DNA of 64,000 nucleotides from Pacificimonas aurantium (GCF_020092905.1 NZ_JAGSGB010000002.1:930001-994000); one strand, 5' to 3'; shown: positions 8,409 to 17,896, counted from the first letter of the stretch. Notes: generated by a model from the letters alone, not told the origin. Numbers and translations: made by a program.

Positions 8409-9293
8409 GTGTTCAACGGCATCGGGTTCTTGATCATTCTCGGCTGCGTCTTCGGCAGCTTCATCCTCGCCGGCGGCAAGATGGACATCGTGCTGTATGC
8501 GCTGCCGTACGAGATGATGGCCATCGCCGGCGCGGCCCTCGGCGCCTTCCTCGTGTCCAACTCGATGGGCACCGTGAAGGCAGCGGCCAAAGGCCTCGGC
8601 CGCAGCTTCAAAGGCGGACGCTGGAAGGAATCCGATTACCGGGACCTGCTGACGCTGCTGTTCGGACTGCTTTCGACATTCAAGAAGGGCGGCGCGACCG
8701 CAATCGAGCCGCACCTAGACAATCCGCACGACAGCTCGCTGTTCGGCGCCTATCCAAAGCTGCTGAAGGACCATCACTTGGTCGAGTTCATCTGCGACTA
8801 TCTGCGCATGATGACGGTCAGCTTCGAGGACCCGCACCAGCTCGAGGCGGCCATGGAAGCCGATATCGAGCGGCATCATCATGAAGAGCTGGCGCCGCAG
8901 CATGCGCTGCAGACCATGGCCGACGGCCTGCCGGCCATCGGCATCGTGGCCGCCGTGCTCGGCGTGATCAAGACCATGGGGTCGATCGACCAGCCGGTGG
9001 AAATTCTGGGCGGCATGATCGGCGGCGCGCTGGTCGGTACCTTCCTAGGCGTGCTGCTGTCCTACTGCGTGGTCGGTCCGCTGGCGTCCAAGCTTCACGC
9101 CACCGTCGACGACGACGCGAAGATGTTCGACCTCGTCAAGGTCGCCATCGTGGCTCACGCCCACGGCCTGCCGACGCAGGTTGCCGTGGAGCTGGCCCGA
9201 CGCATGACGCCGTCGACCTACGCCCCCTCCTTCCAGGAACTCGAAACCGCTCTCGACGAAGCAAAGGCCGATCTCAATGCCGCTCCAGCATGA
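8409..9293 (+). CDS. motA: flagellar motor stator protein MotA
   Basis: This is the proton-channel stator subunit, 294 residues, with two N-terminal membrane helices (about 4-22 and 33-50) and two further ones near residues 170-225 in a segment containing DGLPAIGIVAAVLGVIKTMGSI and the PVEILGGMIGGALVGTFLGVL run. The cytoplasmic loop carries the conserved charged region that touches FliG. The GTG start has AAGGA six bases upstream. A motB partner would normally follow, but the next gene is a CheY-like protein and no motB is present in the window. Confidence 0.95.
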   Translation: MFNGIGFLIILGCVFGSFILAGGKMDIVLYALPYEMMAIAGAALGAFLVSNSMGTVKAAAKGLGRSFKGGRWKESDYRDLLTLLFGLLSTFKKGGATAIEPHLDNPHDSSLFGAYPKLLKDHHLVEFICDYLRMMTVSFEDPHQLEAAMEADIERHHHEELAPQHALQTMADGLPAIGIVAAVLGVIKTMGSIDQPVEILGGMIGGALVGTFLGVLLSYCVVGPLASKLHATVDDDAKMFDLVKVAIVAHAHGLPTQVAVELARRMTPSTYAPSFQELETALDEAKADLNAAPA

Positions 9294-9807
9294 CCAAGGC
9301 AGCGTGAAGCTGCCGCCACATTGTAATCTCACGGTCGCGAAGGAGCTTTGGCCGCTCCTCAACGACGGCACGGTCGACCGCATCGACGCCTCCGAAGTCA
9401 CGGACCTCGGGCAGGCAATGCGTGCCGCTTCGGCAATCAAAGTCATGGTCGTCGACGATCAGGCCAGCATGCGGGCCATGATCCGCAGGTCCCTGCAGGA
9501 CTTCGGTTTCAAGGACGTGCGCGACAAGGGCGACGCCAGCGAGGCGCTGGCCTCGGTCCGCGACGACCGCGTCCACCTTATCATTTCCGACTACAACATG
9601 CCGGGAATGGACGGCATCGAGTTCCTGGGCGAGGTGCGCAAGGACCCCGTCATCGGCAAGACCGTGTTCATCATGCTGACCGGCTCTGCCGAGAAGGATG
9701 TCGTACAGAAGGCTGCCGCGCTCGGCGTGAACAACTATGTCGTGAAGCCCTTCACTCCCGCCGTTCTGAAGGAAAAGATCGAACGCGTTTTCGGTCCGCT
9801 GAACTGA
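9277..9807 (+). CDS. cheY: CheY-type receiver fused to a partial STAS-like N-terminus
   Basis: Residues 54-176 form a complete CheY receiver: acidic pair Asp60-Asp61, phosphoacceptor Asp105, Thr135 and Lys157. It should carry the chemotaxis signal to FliM. The first ~48 residues (KLPPHCNLTVAKELWPLL, then DASEVTDLGQAM) look like the first half of a STAS domain, cut off at the point where a normal CheY would start. ATG 9277 overlaps motA by 17 bases; GTG 9304 with AAGG upstream is a second start. An internal ATG at 9418 would give a standard 129-residue CheY. Confidence 0.88.
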   Translation: MPLQHDQGSVKLPPHCNLTVAKELWPLLNDGTVDRIDASEVTDLGQAMRAASAIKVMVVDDQASMRAMIRRSLQDFGFKDVRDKGDASEALASVRDDRVHLIISDYNMPGMDGIEFLGEVRKDPVIGKTVFIMLTGSAEKDVVQKAAALGVNNYVVKPFTPAVLKEKIERVFGPLN

Positions 9808-9810
9808 TCG

Positions 9811-10329
9811 ATGGCGCGCATTCCTATCATACAGGGCGAATATGCGGTCTCCGACCAGCCCGACACGGTGATCACGACCATCCTAGGGTCGTGTGTGTCG
9901 GTCTGTCTGTACGATCGCCAGGCCAAGCTGGGGGGCATGAACCACTTCCTCCTCGGCAAGCCGGCGAACGACCAGGTCATCAACCCGCGCGACATGCAGC
10001 GCTACGGCGTCCACGCCATGGAGCTGCTGATCAACGACCTGATGCGTCGCGGCGTCGAACGGCGCCGACTGGCGGCGCATCTGTACGGCGGCGCGAACAT
10101 GATGTCCGGCCTAGGCCGCATTGGCACCGACAATGCCGAGTTCGCCATCGGCTTCCTGGAGATGGAAGGGATCACCCTGGTCCATACGGACCTGGGCGGC
10201 ACCTGCGCCAGGAAGCTGGAATTCATGCCTTGCGAAGGCCGTGCCCGCTGCATCGCGGTCAGCGCCGACGCCGCGCCGCCGATGCGGCAGCCCGAGGCGC
10301 CCAAGACCGGAGAAGTGGAGCTGTTTTGA
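9811..10329 (+). CDS. cheD: chemoreceptor glutamine deamidase CheD
   Basis: CheD deamidates receptor glutamines and takes part in adaptation. The 172-residue protein has the catalytic cysteine in LGSCVSVCLYD (Cys28) and the histidine in GGMNHFLLG (His45), plus the family segments HLYGGANM and DLGGTCARKLEF. It follows cheY with a three-base gap and is likely co-transcribed. cheA, cheW, cheR and cheB are not in the window. Confidence 0.95.
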   Translation: MARIPIIQGEYAVSDQPDTVITTILGSCVSVCLYDRQAKLGGMNHFLLGKPANDQVINPRDMQRYGVHAMELLINDLMRRGVERRRLAAHLYGGANMMSGLGRIGTDNAEFAIGFLEMEGITLVHTDLGGTCARKLEFMPCEGRARCIAVSADAAPPMRQPEAPKTGEVELF

Positions 10330-10330
10330 G

Positions 10331-10573
10331 ATGATACAACCACAGTCGATCAAGGCGGCCGCCCAAGCCGGATCAACCGATCACCTGGCGAAATTCCTGC
10401 AATCCGCGATCGCGGAGGAGATCCGCCATGTGCGAGCTCTCTTGGAACAGATGGCCGAAGTCCTCGTCTCGGACGAGCGTTTCGCGATGAACTTCCTCGA
10501 GCAGCTTCAGACCTTCGACATGATCATCCAGCATGTCGACGAGAGCGCGACCTGCAGGCGCACATTCTTCTGA
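10331..10573 (+). CDS. truncated protein of unknown function linked to cheD
   Basis: The 80-residue reading frame starts one base after cheD. It is helical and charged (SAIAEEIRHVRALLEQMAEV, then FLEQLQTFDMIIQHVDESA) and ends in TCRRTFF. The last residues appear to be read from the antisense of the convergent kinase gene, so the true C-terminus is missing. I think a deletion joined the two genes near 10548-10555. No function can be assigned. Confidence 0.6.
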   Translation: MIQPQSIKAAAQAGSTDHLAKFLQSAIAEEIRHVRALLEQMAEVLVSDERFAMNFLEQLQTFDMIIQHVDESATCRRTFF

Positions 10574-12468
10574 ACCAGAAGCGGGCGCATGAACCCCGCA
10601 GCGGAATTGACCGTGTCCTCCAAGTCGACGACTTCTTCGCGCGCCGAATCGACCCGCGCATAGCGCGAGATGCGATCGATGATCGAGCGCGCGCGCTTCA
10701 CCTGCTCGGCAATCTGGTCAAGCTTTACCTTGGCCTTGGCGACCCGCGGGGAGTCCTCGTCTTCGAGAATGAACTCGGCATTCTCCGCCGAGAGTGAAAT
10801 GGTGAACAGCGGCTGCTTCAATTCGTGGCTGAGCGCAGAGGCCATACCGCCCAGTTCCATCAGACGCGCCTGCTGCATCTGGGTTTCGCGGCCCAGCTTG
10901 TGCTGACGCATCTCGAACAGGCAGCCGGTCATCCAGTAGTTGCCGCGCCCTTCACGCGCGATCAGCAGATACCAGGTGTCCGGATCGTCCGCGTCGCGAA
11001 ATTCGACATAGATATTCTCGTCGCCCTCGCGCGCCTCGAGCGAGTTCAGGTCGTTCGGGTGAACCCGCATCCGGGACGGCGCGGTCGGTCCCTCGAGGTT
11101 GATGCGCTGATAGACGAGAAGACCGCGCCGCGGGTCGAAGGCGATCTCCGTCAGCAGCTGCAGGTTGATATTCTTCTGCAGGTCACGAACCTCGGTCACC
11201 AGCCGCTGACGCTCGGCAAGCAGCGACGCATGGCGGTTGTTCTCCTCGACGAACTGGCCGATCGGAATGCGGAATTCCGCGAAGGTGAAGCCCTTGGGCC
11301 GTTTCAGGTCTGGATTGGCGAAGTTGCTGACGACATCGGTCCACACGTCAAGCGAACTGCGCAGAAGGCGCTGAAGGCTGATGACGAGCAGAATGAGGAG
11401 GCCGACCGCCATGGCCGGCAGGCGGAACTTCTCCAGCAGGTTCGCGAAAAGCCCCTGATAGATTGAGGAAGTCGGATAGAGGAACGCGTAGTCGACCCCG
11501 TTGCTCGTGTCGTTCTGGGCGATGCAGGCCCGCAGCCAGTAGGCGAAGGTGTTCCGATCGTTCGCGCCTCCGTCCGCCCGGTCGCGGTCGAGGAAATCAC
11601 AGCCAAGCCGGGACAGAACCTCCGGCTCGCGCAACGCGTCGAGGCTCGTGGAGACGGCCACTTCGGAGCCGTTGTCGTGGAGCGGCCAGTAGATCGGTGT
11701 GGGGCCCGGTTGCAGATTGCCGCGCAAGGCCTGGATCGCAATCTCGTGATAGACGTGACGCTGCTCGCTTTCGAAGGCGGCGGGGAAATCGCGGACACCG
11801 GATAGGAGGACCGCGAGACCGCCAAGCATGGCGACGAACAGGACGCTCGCGGGAAGAACCTCCTGCAGATAGATGAACCGCCGAAGCTGCAGTTTTCCGG
11901 TCCGCCAGTTCCGGGCCAGCGCCAGTGTGACGGCATCGGCCAGCGCCGCCAGCATCACGTCGGTGAGAAGCTTTCGCAGCATCGAAACCTGGATGACGAT
12001 GCCCGGAGCATCGTAATGAAGCGTCAGGAACAGGTAGGACGCCAATGCGCCCACCGTCAGATAATAGACGAACGTCTTCAGGGCGAGCGACTGGATCCGG
12101 TTCCTGAGGAGACCAAGGAAGACGACATTGCCGACCGACAAGCCGATGGTGAACCAATGTCCCCACCACATGAGCGAAGGCAGGCTGAAGACGAAGGCCG
12201 CCAGAACGCCCCAGCGGAACCCGAACCAGCGATAGACCAGAAAATAGAAAAACGGAGCGAGGTAGAGCTCCATTCCCGGCGCGATGACGATGCGCTCGCA
12301 ACTGGCCAGAAGGGCTGCGACGGCGCCGATCGCCCAAAGAAGGAGGACGAGCGGGCTGACGCTTTCCAAGCGCGAGCGCAGCCGGGTCAGGTTGAAGGTC
12401 CCGACCTGGCGCGACAAGGAAGACCGCAGGGCAAGCGGCGCGATCCGGTCATTCGTTCGCGTTTCCAT
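10507..12468 (-). pseudogene. sensor histidine kinase lacking its ATPase domain
   Basis: The N-terminus has about seven membrane helices (to residue ~200), then an extracytoplasmic-looking loop and another membrane helix near residue 360. A PAS-like region follows, then the dimerisation domain with the H-box ALSHELKQPLF. After SAAGFMRPLLVQKNVRLQVA the frame runs only 11 residues to a stop (653 in all), so the whole HATPase_c domain (N, G1, G2 boxes) is absent. It cannot autophosphorylate. The end coincides with the truncated end of the convergent cheD-linked gene. ATG 12468 overlaps the response regulator by 20 bases. Confidence 0.85.
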
Positions 12469-12874
12469 GACAGCGCGTATCCGCAGCCCCGAGCTTGCTT
12501 TCGACAAGTGGGAGCAGTTCGCGTGCGCTGATCGGCTTCGTCAGGACCGTGGCCCCATACCGATCAACGATCGCGCGGGCGCCTGCTTCCAGATCCATAT
12601 GCCCAGTCATGAGGATGAAGCATGAGATGCTTGCTCGCAATTCCGGGTTTATACCTATGTCGGCGAGGAATTCGATACCCGAACGGCCAGGAAGGTTTAA
12701 GTCGCAAATAATAGCAATGGCCTCGCGACCCAAATGCATGAAGTCGAGCGCGTCTTCCGCGCAGTTAACTCCTCTTACCGAATAGCCGCGCAAATCGAAA
12801 AGCTCGATAAGCTCGCCAAGCAAGTCCGGTTCGTCCTCGACGACGAGAACGCCGCCTTTGTCCCAGCTCCCCAA
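12449..12874 (-). CDS. response regulator receiver protein, partner of truncated kinase
   Basis: This is a single receiver domain of about 141 residues (VLVVEDEPDLLGEL acidic pair, phosphoacceptor in ICDLNLPGRSG, lysine in LTKPIS) with no output domain. I prefer TTG 12874 because GGAGG lies six bases upstream; the longer ATG at 12910 has no ribosome site. It precedes the broken kinase in the same operon, so its original phosphate source is probably lost. Confidence 0.82.
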   Translation of the reverse strand: MGSWDKGGVLVVEDEPDLLGELIELFDLRGYSVRGVNCAEDALDFMHLGREAIAIICDLNLPGRSGIEFLADIGINPELRASISCFILMTGHMDLEAGARAIVDRYGATVLTKPISARELLPLVESKLGAADTRCHGNANE

Positions 12875-12952
12875 GCCGAACCTCCATACGCATGCAAACT
12901 CATCGTCCATAACATGAACGTCGGCCCGGGCAAAGTTATGGCGATCAGATAT

Positions 12953-13384
12953 TTACCTACCGCCAGACCCTACGGCAGTCTTGATCAGGCCGATATTCTT
13001 CCTGTACAAGTTGGTCATGGCAGTGAAATCAGCCTGAATCTGACCTACTTTCAGCATTTCCATTTCTAGACTGACATTGTTTCCGTTCGGTTTCGTTTCT
13101 ATTCCGTCCCGAACTTCTACTGTATTTCCGGCATGATGTTGGGCCGCCCCTAACTGAGACATTCTGGATGTAATCTGAACAGTAGGCTTGCTGACGCCGG
13201 CAGACGATGCTCCGGATGAGACGCTGTTCAGCAAAGAACTGAAGTCCTGCGACTTCACGTCGCGCGCGCGGAAGCCCGGCGTTTCACTGTTGGCGATGTT
13301 CTCCGAAACCACTTTCTGGCGCTGGGACAGGCCGCTCATGCGGTCCTTGATGCCGGAAAACAGTGCGATCGAACCACTATTCAT
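12953..13384 (-). CDS. flgB: flagellar basal-body rod protein FlgB
   Basis: FlgB is a proximal rod subunit. The 143-residue protein has the rod signature SQRQKVVSENIANSETPGFRARD near residue 20 and a C-terminal helix ending MTNLYRKNIGLIKTAVG, both typical of FlgB. ATG 13384 lies one base after the stop of the upstream FlaEY-like gene, which implies coupling. flgC and fliE, the usual next genes, are missing; the next gene on this strand is the response regulator. Confidence 0.93.
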   Translation of the reverse strand: MNSGSIALFSGIKDRMSGLSQRQKVVSENIANSETPGFRARDVKSQDFSSLLNSVSSGASSAGVSKPTVQITSRMSQLGAAQHHAGNTVEVRDGIETKPNGNNVSLEMEMLKVGQIQADFTAMTNLYRKNIGLIKTAVGSGGR

Positions 13385-13385
13385 G

Positions 13386-16067
13386 TCAGACTCCAAACAT
13401 GATGGTAGAGCCGCTGCCCGACGAGAGCCGGTCCAGTGCGGCCTGGTAGTTGGCGGCGACGGTGTTCCAGCGAGACGCCGACGCGCCGCTGGCTATGGGG
13501 TCGGCAGTTTTTGCCTTCGCATCGTCCCAATATAGAGAGCGATAGGCCGACTGGGACGTGGAGATTGCCGATTTGATCCGCTTGAGCGCCAGCGCGGCAT
13601 CCGCTTCCGTATCGAGAGACAGCGACAACGTAAGGTCGAGGCCGTACGCGCCGCCGGGACGGACCTTCGGTCCATCGTCGTCGGGAAGGTCGGGCGCGGC
13701 CAGCCGCGTCGGCGCAAGTCCCAGCTTCGACAGCGCGTCGCGGCCGGTCGTGCCCGCGATCAGCTGGATGTCCTCGCCCGCCTTGGCAGTGATCTGAAGC
13801 GATCGCATGCCGTCCTTGATCGGCGTCATCACCGTCAGCTTGCCGCGGGCGGCGTTGGTGATCCGGTCGGCGAAGTCCTGCAGCGTATCTCCGGCCTCGA
13901 CGGTAATCGTACGCTGCGCGCCGTCGCCCACGCGCAGGACAAACTGGTCGCCCGCCCGCAGCGCAGTCTGGTCGACGAGCCGCGAGGATTCGTTCGGGGT
14001 GAGCGTGCCGCGATGGAGGCCGAGCGCCGGAAGGATGCCGGCACCTCCGGCAGCCGCAGAGACATGGACCGCTTCCATCGTCGACGCCGGCCGTCCGAAC
14101 TGCTGGACGGTTTCGACTGCCTGGCCCGCCACGTCGATGCGCGCGACGAATCCATCCACCGCGCCGAGCCGTCCATCTCCGAAATCGCCGCTCGTGCGCC
14201 CGCCGGCGTAGAGTTTGCCGTTCATGAAGCTGAGACTGTCGACCTGATCGCTGCCCGGCGTGTCGATGGACAGGCTGTTTGCAGTGACGAGATCGCCCGA
14301 GAGCAGCGTGACGCGCCCTTCGTAGAACCCGTCTGCAGCAATGGTGCGACCGCCCACCGCAACGGTACCGTCATCGCCTACCGCAAGACTGGAAACACTT
14401 TGCGTGCCGAGATCATAGCTCTGAAGAACATTCGAGAAATCCGTGCCGTCGAGCCGGCGCACCCAGCCATTGCCGTCCCCCTGCGTGAGCACGAGAACAT
14501 TGCCGTCGGCCTCGACCTGAATGCCGCGCACACGCTCACTGCCGCCGAAATCCAGCAGCTGGCGGCTCTGGAGCGCGCCCGTGGCGCTCAGCTTCGCAAC
14601 CACAGCGTCGCCGCTCGCGGACCGGCCACCCACGACGACCGAGCCGTCGGCGGCGGTCGAAACCGCAAGCGCTTCGTCTGCGCCGATAGCGCGCACGGCC
14701 GTCGAAAAGGCCTCCGATCCGTCGGCGCCGAAACGGGCGACCAGCAGATCCCCATCGGTATTGGCGCCGTCGAAGAGGCCGTTGACCGTGCCCGTAACGA
14801 CGACCCCGCCCTGCGCCGACAGGCTGAGCGAGGCACCCGTAAGCTCGCCGCCCGAGTCGAGTGCACGCTCCCAGACCGTATTGCCTTCGCTGTCGAGCTT
14901 GCTCAGCACCATGCGCTCACGGCCGGTGGCGACCGAGCTGCCGACGTCGCCGCTCGTAGAGCCGATCAGATATGTAAACCCTTGCGCATCGGTAACCGAA
15001 GCCGCGGTGGCGCGCGGAGCCGTCAGAGGCGCGGGTTCCTCCTCATCGGAGGCCGGTTTCGGCGCCGTGAGTGCCGCCTTCTCCTCGCCCGCGCTGTCGA
15101 GCGCCGTCACGGTGGCAAGCCGGGCCGGGTCGAGCGTTGCTGCCGGGTCGGAAAAGCGGAATATCTGCGTTTCGGTCGGCTCGTCCCGTCCGGACCGGTC
15201 GGCGGCGACCATCAAGGCATCTGCGGCGCCGACCTGATCGATCGAAATCGTCTCGAAGCCCAGACGGCTGATCGAAAAGCCCCATTTGTCGCCGAATTTC
15301 TCGGCCGTCAGGACGACCTTCCAGCGCGGCAACACATTGCCGTCCGCATCGAGCACCGGATTTCCGTCGCTTCCCATCAGCGGAATGGCCGAGATGGCAT
15401 TGTTCAGCGCGTCGGCGATGCTGTCGAGAGTGGGCGGCTGCGGTGTGGTCGAGAGGTCCACGGTGACCGTATCCGTCACCCCGCCCGCCTTCGACATCGT
15501 GATCTGCAGCACCTCGCTGCCGGAAACGCCCGGAAGCGGCGTATCCCGTGTCGGCACAACCCCCGTCCCGGCAATCTCCATCGCCGCGCCCTGATCGCGA
15601 ATGGGAACGGTCTCCGCCCGGCTGGAGGGCCGCGCGAATGAGAGGTCGAGCTTGTCGGAGGCGGCGCCCGCCAGGAATCCCTGAAGCTCTGCCAACCCCT
15701 TGGTGAATGTCTCGTTCAGCCGCGCCCTCACCGCGTCGTTCGCCGTGGAACTGTTCGCCGCCTCGGCCAGCACCTTCAGGCGGTCGAGCGCCTTGTAGGT
15801 GGTGAAGGTCGTCTGCACGTCGCCCGGCAGTTTGTCGGGGCCGGTCGTCGGCGGGTCGATGAAGCTGCGAAGGGCGCGCACTGCGCTGACCTGGGGTGAC
15901 TCGGCGCCCTCGACCTTCCAGGGCGGCGTGGTGCCGGGCAGCGTGAAGAGCGCCTTCGCATCCCTGACACGCTGGCTTTCGAAGGCCGGCGACAGCGCCG
16001 AATAGCCTGCAATCGCATTGGTACCGGAGAGCAGGGAGTAGCCGATCAGAGCGTTCGAGAGGTTCAT
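13386..16067 (-). CDS. flaEY: FlaEY-like flagellar protein with propeller-type repeats
   Basis: This 893-residue protein resembles the Caulobacter FlaEY regulatory protein in size and layout. Residues about 165-300 and 720-800 look like flagellin/FliD-type modules (the second has the GDQFVLRVGDGAQRTITVEA stretch typical of a flagellin hook-IN motif). Between them, residues ~360-700 hold repeated DADGS/VVVGGR blades characteristic of SBBP-type beta-propeller repeats. There is no signal peptide, so export through the flagellar apparatus is likely. In Caulobacter the flaEY locus affects filament assembly; the exact role here is inferred. Confidence 0.65.
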   Translation of the reverse strand: MNLSNALIGYSLLSGTNAIAGYSALSPAFESQRVRDAKALFTLPGTTPPWKVEGAESPQVSAVRALRSFIDPPTTGPDKLPGDVQTTFTTYKALDRLKVLAEAANSSTANDAVRARLNETFTKGLAELQGFLAGAASDKLDLSFARPSSRAETVPIRDQGAAMEIAGTGVVPTRDTPLPGVSGSEVLQITMSKAGGVTDTVTVDLSTTPQPPTLDSIADALNNAISAIPLMGSDGNPVLDADGNVLPRWKVVLTAEKFGDKWGFSISRLGFETISIDQVGAADALMVAADRSGRDEPTETQIFRFSDPAATLDPARLATVTALDSAGEEKAALTAPKPASDEEEPAPLTAPRATAASVTDAQGFTYLIGSTSGDVGSSVATGRERMVLSKLDSEGNTVWERALDSGGELTGASLSLSAQGGVVVTGTVNGLFDGANTDGDLLVARFGADGSEAFSTAVRAIGADEALAVSTAADGSVVVGGRSASGDAVVAKLSATGALQSRQLLDFGGSERVRGIQVEADGNVLVLTQGDGNGWVRRLDGTDFSNVLQSYDLGTQSVSSLAVGDDGTVAVGGRTIAADGFYEGRVTLLSGDLVTANSLSIDTPGSDQVDSLSFMNGKLYAGGRTSGDFGDGRLGAVDGFVARIDVAGQAVETVQQFGRPASTMEAVHVSAAAGGAGILPALGLHRGTLTPNESSRLVDQTALRAGDQFVLRVGDGAQRTITVEAGDTLQDFADRITNAARGKLTVMTPIKDGMRSLQITAKAGEDIQLIAGTTGRDALSKLGLAPTRLAAPDLPDDDGPKVRPGGAYGLDLTLSLSLDTEADAALALKRIKSAISTSQSAYRSLYWDDAKAKTADPIASGASASRWNTVAANYQAALDRLSSGSGSTIMFGV

Positions 16068-16078
16068 AAAATTTTTCC
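16066..16078. promoter_or_regulatory. AT box with TTTTTCC half-site before fliG
   Basis: The string ATAAAATTTTTCC is a half match to the GGAAA-N3-TTTCC boxes near flbT and flagellin. It overlaps the flaEY start codon and lies 30 bases from the candidate fliG -10 element. Confidence 0.3.
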
Positions 16079-16107
16079 CACCTTCACCGACGAAGCCCCG
16101 AACTCCT

Positions 16108-16118
16108 CCTATAGTAAG
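16108..16118 (+). promoter_or_regulatory. candidate -10 element CCTATAGTAAG upstream of fliG
   Basis: It sits in the 103-base divergent region between flaEY and fliG. The reverse strand reads CTTACTATAGG, so it may serve both directions. Confidence 0.4.
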
Positions 16119-16170
16119 CCGGTACGAGCCCGAGGGGCGGGCAAGGGCGCTCTTTTTTCACGGAGACGAT

Positions 16171-17205
16171 ATGACCGGGACGAACCTTGTCGGCGAGCCG
16201 GCCGAGCTGAAGCGGTTCACGGGACCGCAGCGCGCGGCCGTCGTCATGCTTGTGCTCGGGCCCGAAATGGGTGCTCCCATCTGGGAAGAGCTGTCGGTCG
16301 ACGAAATGAAAGAACTGTCGGCGGCGATCGCCCAGCTGGGCCGGGTTCCGACCAATGTCGCCGAGCATCTGCTCGTCACCTTCTCCGGCGAGATGGGGCA
16401 TATGAAGTCCCTGCACGGCTCATTTGAAACGACCGAGCGCCTGCTGCGCGGCGTCGTTCCCGAGGACCGGCTGAACGAGATCATGGAAGACATTCGCGGC
16501 CCATCGGGACGCACCATGTGGGACAAGCTGTCCAACGTGAACGAGGTCGTCCTGGCGGCCTATCTGCGCAGCGAATATCCGCAGACCGTCGCCGTCATCA
16601 TGTCGAAGCTGAAGCCGGATCACTGCGCACGGGTACTTGGCGCCCTGCCGCGCGATTTCGCGGTGGATGTCATCCAGCGCATGCTGAAGCTCGACCATGT
16701 GCAGAAGTCGGTGCTGACCGAAGTCGAGCAGACGCTGCGCTCGGAATTCATGAACAACCTGTCGCGCGCCCAGACGAACGATCCGCACGAGCAGATGGCC
16801 GACGTTTTCAACGCCATGGACCGATCGAACGAAGAGGCGCTGCTGACGGCGCTGGAAGAGAATATCCCGGATTCGGCCGAACGGATCCGCCAGCTGATGT
16901 TCACCTTCGAGGACCTGGCGACGCTGCTGCCGACCGCGCTCGCTGCGATCGTCAAGAACGCCGACAAGCGCCAGATGGCGCTGGCCCTGAAGGGCGCAAC
17001 GGAAGAAATGCGGGAGCTGTTCTTCGGCACCCTGACCGAGCGCGCCGCGAAGATGCTGCGCGACGACATCGCGACCATGGGTCCCGTCCGCGCCCGCGAC
17101 TGCGAAGAGGCGCAGAGCGCGCTCGTGGCGCTTGCAAAGACGCTCGCCGAACGGGGCGAAATCGCGCTCGTCGATCCGGGCAGCGAAGAGTCGATGATTG
17201 TCTGA
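16171..17205 (+). CDS. fliG: flagellar motor switch protein FliG
   Basis: FliG links the MS ring (FliF) to the C ring and receives torque from MotA. The 344-residue protein has the N-terminal FliF-binding part, the middle EHPQT-like motif seen here as SEYPQTVAVIMSKL near residue 130, and the C-terminal charged torque helix with MFTFEDLATLL near 245. Here fliG comes before fliH and fliF, whereas fliF-fliG-fliH is the usual order. Confidence 0.96.
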   Translation: MTGTNLVGEPAELKRFTGPQRAAVVMLVLGPEMGAPIWEELSVDEMKELSAAIAQLGRVPTNVAEHLLVTFSGEMGHMKSLHGSFETTERLLRGVVPEDRLNEIMEDIRGPSGRTMWDKLSNVNEVVLAAYLRSEYPQTVAVIMSKLKPDHCARVLGALPRDFAVDVIQRMLKLDHVQKSVLTEVEQTLRSEFMNNLSRAQTNDPHEQMADVFNAMDRSNEEALLTALEENIPDSAERIRQLMFTFEDLATLLPTALAAIVKNADKRQMALALKGATEEMRELFFGTLTERAAKMLRDDIATMGPVRARDCEEAQSALVALAKTLAERGEIALVDPGSEESMIV

Positions 17206-17224
17206 GCGCGGAAAGCCACCAGAG

Positions 17225-17896
17225 ATGTCTTCGGCCCTTTCCAGTTCGGTCCGGAAGTTCGAGTTCGACCGGATTTTCTCGCCAGCCGCGAACACGCCGG
17301 CGAGCACGGCCGACCTGCATCTGAAGCTGGCCGAGTCCGAAGCCGAGCTGACTCGCCTGAAACGCGAGATGCAGGACCATCAGAAAGAACTGGAGCGGGT
17401 GCGCGCAGAAGCGTTCGAAGCGGGCGCCGCGCAGGAACGGGCGAAGCGCGAAGAGGACATGCGCCTCCTTGCCCGATCCGTTCTCGACCAGCTCTGCCAC
17501 CTCGACGATGCCCTCGACAGCGCCACGGTACGCCTGGAAGGCCAGGCGGCCACGATCGCGCGCACGGCAGCCGAAGTCATTGCCGGCCGGGCGTTGAACG
17601 ATTCGCCTGCTGAAACCATCGACGAAGCCATCGGCCGCGCCCTGACCCAGGCCGCCCGCGGCGACGAGCTACGCATCTTCGTCAATCCCGCCATGGCAGG
17701 CGAAGTGGAAGCGCTTGTCACCGAGCGGCAGCGCCGCGACAGGCGCCGCCTGAACCTCGTGGTCGTCCCCGATTCCGAGCTTGCCCGCCACGATGCGCGC
17801 ATCGACTGGGGCCAGGGCGAACTGATCCTGTCGGCCGAAACGCGCGCCGATGCCGTGCGCCGCGAATTCGAAGCGCTGTTCCCCGCCGCCGAATAG
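17225..17896 (+). CDS. fliH: flagellar assembly protein FliH
   Basis: FliH tethers and regulates the export ATPase FliI. The 223-residue protein starts with FDRIFSP, has a long charged coiled coil (residues 30-90) and a C-terminal domain with RIDWGQGELILSAETRADAV, close to the DWG(x)GE element common in FliH. ATG 17225 is 19 bases after fliG; a TTG at 17198 that overlaps fliG is an alternative. Confidence 0.88.
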   Translation: MSSALSSSVRKFEFDRIFSPAANTPASTADLHLKLAESEAELTRLKREMQDHQKELERVRAEAFEAGAAQERAKREEDMRLLARSVLDQLCHLDDALDSATVRLEGQAATIARTAAEVIAGRALNDSPAETIDEAIGRALTQAARGDELRIFVNPAMAGEVEALVTERQRRDRRRLNLVVVPDSELARHDARIDWGQGELILSAETRADAVRREFEALFPAAE

